Positions 1 to 5,784 of a stretch of DNA of 10,272 nt are shown here, piece after piece. Source of the DNA: Candidatus Krumholzibacteriia bacterium (GTDB lineage Bacteria; Krumholzibacteriota; Krumholzibacteriia; LZORAL124-64-63); NCBI GenBank assembly GCA_030643455.1, contig DAOWLV010000068.1, positions 1-10,272 of the forward strand. Reading direction: 5' to 3'. The position numbers were made by a program, and so were the translations under genes. The notes under the pieces were generated by a model. It was given only the letters and a program-made list of their open reading frames with translations. It was not told where the DNA came from and searched no databases. Within the stretch, counting starts at the first letter, position 1. Every line of letters starts with the position of its first letter.

Positions 1-682
1 GGGCCTCGCGCACCATCAGGCCGCTGGTCTCGCGCACCACGTTGGGCTTTTCGACGATGGTCACCGTCTTGTAGCCGAACTTCTTGGCGTACTCGAAGCC
101 GGCGCGCACGATATCCTGGCAACCCTTGCGCGTGAAGATCCGCGTGGAGATGGCGATGTCCTCGTTGGCCGTGCCTTCGAGTTTGCCCATCTGCGAGGGA
201 TGGGTTTCGGTCAGCTTGTCACGCACGTCCTGGGGCAGCGGATGGTACTCCACCCCCATGTACAGACCCTCGGTGTTCTGGCGGAACACGACTAGGTCCA
301 GGCCGTCCTTGAAGTTCAACGGGTTGCCAGTGTAGCCCTTGCATGGGCGCAGGTTGGTGCTCAGGTTGAACTCCTGGCGCAATCGGACGATGGGGCTGCG
401 GTACACCTTGCCGGTGCCCTTCAGTTCGGGAACCAGGGCCTCTTCGGCCTCTTCCTTGGGCAGGCTGGTGATGGCGCCGAACAGGGCGGCGTCCACTCCG
501 TTCAGCATTTCGATGGTGCGGTCGGGCAGGGGGTTGGCTTCGGTTTTCCACAACTCCCAGCCGATGTCGCCGTGAACGTATTCCGCGTCGAAACCCAACT
601 TGTCCAGCACGATCCGGGTGGCGTCCATCACGTCGACTCCCACCCCGTCGCCGGGCATCCATCCGATCCTGTACTTGGCCAT
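1..682 (-). CDS. Isocitrate/isopropylmalate dehydrogenase family protein, NAD(P)-dependent (N-terminal part)
   Basis: Enzymes of this family oxidise and decarboxylate a 2-hydroxy (tri)carboxylate such as isocitrate in the cytosol; isocitrate to 2-oxoglutarate in the TCA cycle is the most likely reaction. The 227 visible residues hold the family hallmarks: GDGVG near residue 11, RSPIVRLRQEFNL at 95-107, LRPCKG at 111-116, FRQNTEGLY at 133-141, and TIVEKPNVV at 208-216. By remembered alignment with E. coli Icd, S96, R102, R112 and R134 match the substrate-binding Ser113, Arg119, Arg129 and Arg153, and K212 matches catalytic Lys230. I98 stands where Icd has Asn115. NTEGLY favours an NAD-type isocitrate or homoisocitrate enzyme over LeuB. 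The start is the ATG at 682, with AAGGAG (690-695) seven bases upstream. The C-terminal part runs off the left edge. The gene lies 94 bp downstream of the secreted-protein gene on the same strand. Family is certain; the exact substrate is not. Confidence 0.93.
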   Translation of the reverse strand, partial: MAKYRIGWMPGDGVGVDVMDATRIVLDKLGFDAEYVHGDIGWELWKTEANPLPDRTIEMLNGVDAALFGAITSLPKEEAEEALVPELKGTGKVYRSPIVRLRQEFNLSTNLRPCKGYTGNPLNFKDGLDLVVFRQNTEGLYMGVEYHPLPQDVRDKLTETHPSQMGKLEGTANEDIAISTRIFTRKGCQDIVRAGFEYAKKFGYKTVTIVEKPNVVRETSGLMVREA

Positions 683-689
683 TATCAGA

Positions 690-695
690 CTCCTT
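690..695 (-). promoter_or_regulatory. Ribosome binding site of the dehydrogenase gene
   Basis: AAGGAG on the minus strand sits seven bases before the ATG at 682 and fixes that start. The rest of the 683-776 gap shows no clear promoter or terminator; it contains only a short GGGGCCCC palindrome at about 723-730. Transcription read-through from the upstream gene is therefore possible. Confidence 0.75.
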
Positions 696-776
696 GAACA
701 GATCAATGTTTCGAGACCCACAGGGGCCCCAGGATTTGCATCAAAGATATCTACAGGATGCCTGAAAACCAGATTT

Positions 777-2291
777 TTAGAACGACCCCGCCCCGATTTC
801 GATGGCGTAGCCGATCTGCTCCCAGTTGAAGAAGCCCTTGCTCTTGACACCGAACCGAACTCCCCAGAAATCCGTGCCGAGGGACTTGAGGAATCCCAGG
901 GGCGTTTTGCCCAGATTGAAGCGCAGCTTGATGCCGGTTTCGGTCATCTGGTCGGTGTGGGTGGTACCCTCGTCATCCTGGTCCCACTCCCAGCCCATGG
1001 CGAAATAACCGTCGAGCCAGCGGGAGGCGCTGGTGGTGTAGAGCAGATTCCAGGAGATGTCCCGCAGCTTCTCGTCCTTTAAGTAGACCCGGTTCACGAA
1101 CCAGCCGCCGCCGACGGGATCGGACACGTTCTTGATGATCAGCAGGGGAAAAATGACGGAGATACCGAAGGTCTTGTCGCGGCTGCCGTGGTTCAGGCCA
1201 TCGAACCGGGCGGACACCGAAATCGAATTGATGAAACTGTCGTCGTCCAACCAGCGGGTGAAGCTGGTCATGTCGGTGTCCGGTACGATCTGGGGCCAGT
1301 CCTCGTCGCCCTTGTCTGCGATGAACGGCACCAGATGGGGATCGTCCGCGGCGTCGGCCGACCGGGGGAAGGGCCTCAGTTCGTAGATGGCGTTGTCCGG
1401 GGCGTAGACACCGTCCTCGGAGAATTTTTCCCGCAGGGAACTCACCACCGGCAGGGGTGGAAACACCCGGTGCTCGGGAAGCCGCCTCTTGGCCATCCAA
1501 GCCTGGAAACCGCCCGAATAAAGTCCGCCCGAGCGCATGATGTCCCGCACTCCCCAGGCGTCGTTGACGCGCATGTTCACGTCGTAGGTAGGCGTGTAGA
1601 CGCCGTCCTGGTTCTTGTCGGTACAGCTGGCGTGTTTGCCTTCCTCGACCAGGATGGTTATGGGAAACTTGGTGTACTTGTCCGTAATCAGGTTGTTGTC
1701 GTACCACAGCACGCCGTGGGCCTTGGCGATGGTGCGTTGGATCCGAAGCGAATAGTGCGTTTCCCCACATTCGTCGCAACGCTGGACGAAGGTCTTCATG
1801 TAGACGGCTTCGACATCATGCGTGTGGGCGCCAAATCCTTCCTCGTAGGGATAGTAGAAGAAGAAGTCGAGATCGACGCCCGCGATCTGGCGGAAGTCGA
1901 CCAGCGTGTCCAGGCGGTTGGCGTCTTCGGCGATGACGATGTCGTCATCCTGGTCGGCGCGCACCAGGAGCGTACGGATCCGGTAATAGACCACCGGGGT
2001 TTCGGCCTTGCCCTGGAAGGGGAAAGCCATGGGCATCATGATGTCCTTGCCCTCGGTGTCCCCGATCAACGGTTCATCGGGCGAGAACCACAGGATGGGC
2101 GCGCACAGGGCTGCATATTGCCGGTAGGTGAGCTGGGGGTTGTCCCCTGCAGCGATGATGCCGACGCCATCGGCGAACTTGCATTTCGGGCCGGTTTCCA
2201 GGGCTTCGGCCGGTTCGCTGGCGGCGGCGGAGCCTGCAATGACCAGCAGAAGGACAAACAGGATTCCCGGCGTGAAAACGCTTTTAGACAT
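777..2291 (-). CDS. Secreted protein with Vps62/DUF946-like N-terminal half and beta-rich, barrel-like C-terminus (function unknown)
   Basis: The product is 504 residues. Residues 1-25 form a signal peptide: MSKS, a hydrophobic core, then an AGSAAA-S cleavage region. The mature N-terminal half reads APILWFSPDEPL (64-75), FFFYYPYE (143-150), HTHDVEAVYM (156-165), AKAHG (189-193) and VEEGKHAS (215-222). This order recalls Vps62/DUF946 proteins (P-x-LxxxPxE, YWFFYPY, HxxDWE, H-G, G-x-HAS), a similarity made from memory. Cysteines are at 37, 63, 172, 175 (CDEC) and 223. From about 355 on, alternating segments with aromatic and Gly residues, ending in IGAGSF, look like outer-membrane strands with a terminal Phe. 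The ATG at 2291 is chosen over one at 2312 because GGGAG (2299-2303) lies seven bases upstream and the signal peptide begins there. An envelope location is a good inference; no enzymatic role can be assigned. Confidence 0.8.
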   Translation of the reverse strand: MSKSVFTPGILFVLLLVIAGSAAASEPAEALETGPKCKFADGVGIIAAGDNPQLTYRQYAALCAPILWFSPDEPLIGDTEGKDIMMPMAFPFQGKAETPVVYYRIRTLLVRADQDDDIVIAEDANRLDTLVDFRQIAGVDLDFFFYYPYEEGFGAHTHDVEAVYMKTFVQRCDECGETHYSLRIQRTIAKAHGVLWYDNNLITDKYTKFPITILVEEGKHASCTDKNQDGVYTPTYDVNMRVNDAWGVRDIMRSGGLYSGGFQAWMAKRRLPEHRVFPPLPVVSSLREKFSEDGVYAPDNAIYELRPFPRSADAADDPHLVPFIADKGDEDWPQIVPDTDMTSFTRWLDDDSFINSISVSARFDGLNHGSRDKTFGISVIFPLLIIKNVSDPVGGGWFVNRVYLKDEKLRDISWNLLYTTSASRWLDGYFAMGWEWDQDDEGTTHTDQMTETGIKLRFNLGKTPLGFLKSLGTDFWGVRFGVKSKGFFNWEQIGYAIEIGAGSF

Positions 2292-2335
2292 GATCCATCT
2301 CCCGGTTAGCATGCGGTAGGATTGGAGTGATCGGG

Positions 2336-2364
2336 ATCATGACAAAGAAGACCGAAGGGGTCAA
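2336..2364 (-). promoter_or_regulatory. Predicted sigma70-type extended -10 promoter for the secreted-protein gene
   Basis: On the minus strand, TTGACC (2359-2364) is followed after exactly 17 bases by CATGAT (2336-2341). TGT directly before the -10 forms an extended -10. The match is 5/6 at -35 and 4/6 at -10. Transcription would begin near 2329, giving a leader of about 38 nt to the ATG at 2291. The site lies in the divergent gap shared with the methyltransferase gene. It is predicted only from consensus matching. Confidence 0.55.
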
Positions 2365-2448
2365 CCTTCGTGAGGGGAACTCCGCTCGATGCAGCATCCG
2401 CCTGGAAGCCCTTTGATCCTTGCTTGATCGGGACCCTGACGTTAAGTA

Positions 2449-3195
2449 TTGAGGGCTCAAAATGCCGATCAATTCCTCATTCTGGCCACGGCGGGCGTCA
2501 AAGGCCGGATCAAGCAACTGAAACAGGACGGCGACCCGTTGGCGGAAAACTACGACAGCGCCTATGAAAATGATGAAGCCCTGTTCGGCTCGAACGAGTC
2601 GCATCTGTTGCAGAAGTACGCCGATTTCCTTCCCGACGACGCGAGTGTGCTGGACCTGGGTGTGGGGCAGGGCCGCAACGTGCTGTCACTGGCTCGCCGG
2701 GGCTGCCAGGTGACGGGCATCGACACCTCCCAGGTAGCCGTGGACACGGTGAACCGCCTCGCCAGCGAAGAAAACCTTCCCCTGGAAGCCCATCTGCAGG
2801 ATTTCAGGGATTACGAACCGGACCGCGCCTACGACGTGGCGCTCTGTTTCGGACTGATGCAGATGCTCGATTTGCAGGGCTGCGCCTCGCTGGTCGACCG
2901 CCTCCATCACTGGATCCGGCCGGGAGGAGCCTTGTTCCTGACGGCCTGGCACCTGGAGGATCCTTCCTTCGACACCCTTTGCGGCCAGTGGGAACGGCGG
3001 AGCGGCCGCTCCTTCCGTTCCCCGGACGGTAAGATGAACCGTCTTTTCCTGGAAAAAGGGGAAATCCTCAAACTCTTTTTTCGGTGGGAAGTCGTTCACC
3101 ACTGGGAAGGCCAGGGCAAGCCACACAAGCATGGGACCGGCAAACTTGAAAGCCACGGCGAGGTCGAGGCCGTGCTCATCCGACCGAAAAAGTGA
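2449..3195 (+). CDS. Class I SAM-dependent methyltransferase (TehB-like class)
   Basis: The enzyme transfers a methyl group from S-adenosylmethionine to an unidentified substrate in the cytosol. With the TTG at 2449 as start it has 248 residues. The Rossmann SAM site is clear: VLDLGVGQGRN (67-77, motif I), the acidic end of strand 2 in GIDTSQ (90-95), LQDFRDYE (116-123), YDVALCFGLMQML (128-140) and the IRPGG turn (156-160). ENYDSAYE before the domain and the His-rich tail HKHGTG resemble TehB/UbiE-like small-molecule methyltransferases. The start is doubtful. An in-frame TAA at 2443 blocks extension, no Shine-Dalgarno precedes TTG 2449, and third-position G+C becomes coding-like only from about 2479. 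An internal TTG at 2539 would give 218 residues and keep the whole domain. The best ribosome site in the area serves an out-of-frame ATG at 2462. The fold is secure; substrate and start are not. Confidence 0.88.
   Translation: MRAQNADQFLILATAGVKGRIKQLKQDGDPLAENYDSAYENDEALFGSNESHLLQKYADFLPDDASVLDLGVGQGRNVLSLARRGCQVTGIDTSQVAVDTVNRLASEENLPLEAHLQDFRDYEPDRAYDVALCFGLMQMLDLQGCASLVDRLHHWIRPGGALFLTAWHLEDPSFDTLCGQWERRSGRSFRSPDGKMNRLFLEKGEILKLFFRWEVVHHWEGQGKPHKHGTGKLESHGEVEAVLIRPKK
2462..2521 (+). other. Possible 19-codon leader ORF, or frameshifted true start of the methyltransferase
   Basis: ATG at 2462 is preceded by GAGG (2451-2454) with an ideal seven-base spacing, better than any in-frame start of the methyltransferase. 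The frame is shifted relative to the methyltransferase and stops at TGA 2519-2521, inside its coding region. This is either a translated leader peptide, a chance site, or the real gene start separated from its body by a one-base indel. Sequence alone does not decide. Confidence 0.3.
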
Positions 3196-3253
3196 TTCTC
3201 CTGCCGATCGCCGACAACTTTCCCCAGCGCCTGATAATTAAATAACACATGGG

Positions 3254-3282
3254 TTGGTGTCCTGCCGGGAGTGTGGTATAAT
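3254..3282 (+). promoter_or_regulatory. Strong predicted sigma70-type promoter for the ACT-domain gene
   Basis: TTGGTG (3254-3259), a 17-base spacer, then a perfect TATAAT (3277-3282) with TGG immediately before it as an extended -10. Transcription should begin near 3289. The only downstream gene on this strand is the ACT-domain gene at 3485, so the leader would be about 195 nt. This is the best promoter match in the window. Confidence 0.75.
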
Positions 3283-3289
3283 GAAGTTG

Positions 3290-3325
3290 CCCATACATTG
3301 GGTACTGGATACAATGCGTATCTGG
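3290..3325 (+). other. Short hairpins at the 5' end of the ACT-gene leader
   Basis: Directly at the predicted transcription start are two small hairpins with five-base loops: CCCA/TGGG (3290-3293 with 3299-3302) and GATAC/GTATC (3308-3312 with 3318-3322). The same stretch can instead fold as one longer hairpin, with ATACATTG (3293-3300) pairing to CAAT..GTAT (3312-3321). The 289-base gap 3196-3484 holds this, the promoter, and nothing that matches a riboswitch or tRNA I know. GCCGCAAAC occurs twice (3384-3392 and 3461-3469). A regulatory role is speculative. Confidence 0.3.
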
Positions 3326-3484
3326 ACGAGAACATTTTTCCGGCGGTCCCGTAGTCTGTAGCACCCCGGCTTTTATCCTATTGGCCGCAAACTGCAGCAG
3401 GCTGGCGGGATGCCATCACCGGTTCCGTACCCCACGCGGATTCGGACGGCACGGCTGTATGCCGCAAACAAGGAAGGTGCCGCA

Positions 3485-3964
3485 ATGACGGCAAATATCT
3501 ACTCCGTGGACTACTACTACACCACGGTCGAGGACCAACCCGGTCAGGGTTGCCGGTTCCTCGAAATGCTGGCCTCGGAAGACGTCAATCTGGTCGCGTT
3601 CAACGCGTTCCCGGTGGGCAGGGATCGAACCCAGCTGGTAATCTACCCCTTGAATGCCACCTGGCTGGGCGACCTGGCGCGCCATGAAGGCCTTCGACTG
3701 GTGGGTCCCCACCACGCTTTCATCGTCCACGGCGACGATGAGCTGGGTGCCCTGGTGACCATCCACGAGAAGCTCTGCGACGCGAAAATCAACGTTTCCA
3801 GCGCCAACGGGATGACCGATGGCCGCGGGGGTTATCGCTATATCATGCACGTGCATCCCGATGACCACGATCGGGCCCAGGAAATCCTGGACGTCGACCA
3901 GAACATGAAATCCATGGCCGATTACCACCTGGAACTGCACCGGAGGTTCGAACAAAAGGGCTGA
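3485..3964 (+). CDS. Tandem ACT-domain protein
   Basis: ACT domains bind amino acids or similar small ligands and usually regulate an enzyme. Here nothing but ACT sequence is present, so a stand-alone cytosolic ligand sensor is the likely role. Of 159 residues, about 8-60 form a first ACT-like unit (VEDQPGQGCRFLEMLASEDVN, then a strand ending LVIYPL). About 77-138 form a second (AFIVHGDDELGALVTIHEKL, then INVSSANGMTDG and GYRYIMHVHPDD). The pattern of a G-rich turn, a helix and then a 'V/I-N' strand is typical of ACT. The ATG at 3485 is preferred over one at 3410 because AGGAAGG (3471-3477) stands seven bases upstream and the domain begins right after it. The gene appears to be transcribed alone from the promoter at 3254-3282. 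No catalytic partner is adjacent, so the ligand is unknown. Confidence 0.85.
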   Translation: MTANIYSVDYYYTTVEDQPGQGCRFLEMLASEDVNLVAFNAFPVGRDRTQLVIYPLNATWLGDLARHEGLRLVGPHHAFIVHGDDELGALVTIHEKLCDAKINVSSANGMTDGRGGYRYIMHVHPDDHDRAQEILDVDQNMKSMADYHLELHRRFEQKG

Positions 3965-4139
3965 GACCAGCGATATCATCTCCACCCACCTGCCCTTTCC
4001 GGTGCGGTCAGCCGTTGCGCCATCCTGTCGAAGAATCGTTTTCCTGAGCTCAAATACCCTTGAATATTTCGGGATTCTGACTGTCAATACATCTGCGTTC
4101 GGGTCGGCGGATCTTTTGGCGTCAAATCACGGGACCATC

Positions 4140-5681
4140 ATGACCTCGCGACAGCATCGATTCCTGATTGCGCTGATCATCCTGGCCTTTTTCGCCGGGA
4201 CCCTCATGTTGAGCCGCCACCGGCCCATCGACGGGGACGAGGGTTATTACGCCACCGCCGCCCGGTTGGTCAGCGAGGGTCACACACCCTATCTCGATTT
4301 TTTCTATCCCCAGATGCCGCTGCTACCCTACCTCTACGCTCCGATCTACAAGATGGCGGGATCCTCTCTGGCGAACATGCGCCTGTTTTCGGTGGCGGTC
4401 GGTGTTCTCTCGCTTTTCCTGTGGGGGCTGATTCTCCAGCGGCGCTGGCCCTGGCGTCCCGCCATCGTCTTGGGGGGCCTGGTGCTGGTGGCGGTGAACC
4501 CCTACTTCCTGTCCTGGAACGTGACGGTCAAGACCTACGCCCTGACCAATCTGGCTGTTTTCGCCACTCTGTGGGCGCTTGATCGAGGCCTGCAGTCACG
4601 CCGTTGGTCCTGGTTTCTGCTGGCCGGCGTGACCGCGGGTCTGGGAGTGGGGGTGCGTCTGCTTTATCTGCCCTGGGCCGGGATGCTGGCGCTGACGCTG
4701 GCCTGGTTCGGGTTGCGGGGCACCGGGAAAAAGCTTCGCCCGGACAAGATGGTTGCCTACCTCGGCGGGATGCTGGTCGGACTGGCGCCCTCGGCGTTGT
4801 TTTTCGCCCTGGATCCTGATCGCTTTTTCTTCAACAATCTTCGCTACCACCAGCTCAGGTTCAGCTCCCTGGAACAGCCCGCTGCCGCCGGGGGGTTCCA
4901 GGTGCTGGTAGCCTTGCAGGTCCTGGCCGAGACCCTGTTCTTGAATCCCTTCATGTTTTTCCAGCTGGTCCTGGTGGGCCTTGGCATCGACTGGACCAGA
5001 CGCAACCCCGACAATCCCCTGCGTCCGCTGATGATTCTTTCCGGGATGGGCGCGGTTGCCCACACGGTGGCCTGTCTGTTTCCCGACCCGGTTTATGAAC
5101 AGTACTTCACGAACCCGTTGACGCCGTTGCTGGCCCCGCTGGTAGTGGCCGGCCTTGGGCGGTTGACCGAGCTGGTGAAACGGCCGGCGACCGTCGTGAC
5201 GGTGGTGCTTGGCCTGGCGGCGGTGCTGTCGGTGGTGGATCTCCAGGTTCGCAAGACGGGAATGGACTGGAAGGAGGTGTGGTCGTTCGAACATCTGGCC
5301 AAGGTGAGTGCGGCCATCGAGGCCCACACCGAACAGCAGGACATGGTGATGGCCTTCTGGCCCGGGTATGTGTTCGAGACGGGGCGGCAATATCTGCCCG
5401 GCCTGGAGAATCATTTCGCCCTGGGAGTGTCGGAAAAGCTCACCCTCGATCAGAAGGTCCACTACCACGTGGCCGGCAAGGAACTGGTCCTCAAGGCGTT
5501 CGACTACCAGTACGCAGATGTCGTGGTCCTCGGCGCCTGGATGTACGAGCTCAACACGACCATCGACCAGCGTCACCTGCCGATCATTCTCGAGGAGCTG
5601 GAAGCGAAGTACCAGATCGAGGAATTCTATGGGGAGACCAAGATCCTGACCCGCAAATCCGTTCCCGACGGTGACCAGTAA
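4140..5681 (+). CDS. GT-C fold membrane glycosyltransferase (ArnT/PMT-like, GT39-type)
   Basis: Proteins of this class use a polyprenyl-phosphate-linked sugar to glycosylate a lipid, glycan or protein on the outer face of the inner membrane. The 513-residue product begins with a membrane helix (about 8-25) and then the first periplasmic loop with IDGDEGYYATAARL (30-43). The D31/D33-E34 acidic cluster is the expected catalytic site, followed by YLDFFYPQMPLLPYL as in ArnT-like enzymes. Further hydrophobic segments lie near 82-100, 108-125, 134-148, 157-193, 205-223, 255-283, 296-312, 326-341 and 351-368. The soluble C-terminal tail starts about 370. The ATG at 4140 starts just before the first helix; its ribosome site is weak. 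The 175-base gap before it shows no good promoter or terminator. Nothing nearby identifies acceptor or donor sugar. Confidence 0.82.
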   Translation: MTSRQHRFLIALIILAFFAGTLMLSRHRPIDGDEGYYATAARLVSEGHTPYLDFFYPQMPLLPYLYAPIYKMAGSSLANMRLFSVAVGVLSLFLWGLILQRRWPWRPAIVLGGLVLVAVNPYFLSWNVTVKTYALTNLAVFATLWALDRGLQSRRWSWFLLAGVTAGLGVGVRLLYLPWAGMLALTLAWFGLRGTGKKLRPDKMVAYLGGMLVGLAPSALFFALDPDRFFFNNLRYHQLRFSSLEQPAAAGGFQVLVALQVLAETLFLNPFMFFQLVLVGLGIDWTRRNPDNPLRPLMILSGMGAVAHTVACLFPDPVYEQYFTNPLTPLLAPLVVAGLGRLTELVKRPATVVTVVLGLAAVLSVVDLQVRKTGMDWKEVWSFEHLAKVSAAIEAHTEQQDMVMAFWPGYVFETGRQYLPGLENHFALGVSEKLTLDQKVHYHVAGKELVLKAFDYQYADVVVLGAWMYELNTTIDQRHLPIILEELEAKYQIEEFYGETKILTRKSVPDGDQ

Positions 5682-5705
5682 TCCACTGGCGGGATGGGGC
5701 CCTTC

Positions 5706-5734
5706 TTGCCGGTGATGGCCACCTCTGCTAAGTT
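5706..5734 (+). promoter_or_regulatory. Weak predicted promoter for the quinone operon
   Basis: TTGCCG (5706-5711), a 17-base spacer ending in TGC, then TAAGTT (5729-5734). Each hexamer matches consensus at only three positions, but the spacing is ideal and an extended -10 TG is present, as in the two better promoters of this window. Transcription would start near 5741, about 44 nt before the ubiD-like start. Confidence 0.35.
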
Positions 5735-5784
5735 TTCAGGACTTTCAGGCATGTAGTCCGGAAAAATTCCACCAAGGAAACAAC

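Noticed and set aside
219..662. A 147-codon minus-strand frame inside the dehydrogenase gene
   Set aside because: Arg/Pro-rich out-of-frame product within a clear isocitrate/isopropylmalate dehydrogenase reading frame.
1188..2309. A 373-codon open frame on the plus strand across the secreted-protein gene
   Set aside because: It runs in exact codon register opposite the minus-strand gene, the usual shadow in GC-rich DNA. The opposite strand has the signal peptide, ribosome site and recognisable motifs; this frame has none.
3384..3469. GCCGCAAAC repeated at 3384-3392 and 3461-3469
   Set aside because: A single nine-base repeat 77 bases apart can arise by chance, and no symmetric or phased pattern supports an operator.
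4060..4088. TTGAAT-17-GTCAAT as a promoter for the glycosyltransferase gene
   Set aside because: The -10 matches poorly and lacks the extended TG at the right spacing; too weak to list as a feature.
4596..5576. A 326-codon minus-strand open frame opposite the glycosyltransferase gene
   Set aside because: It is in codon register with the GT-C gene and has a His/Gln/Gly-rich composition typical of antisense translation of hydrophobic codons.
759..5754. A TTTTCAGG/TTTCAGGCAT-like string near 759-770 (minus) and 5734-5754 (plus)
   Set aside because: Short shared string on different strands before unrelated genes; judged coincidence without further copies.
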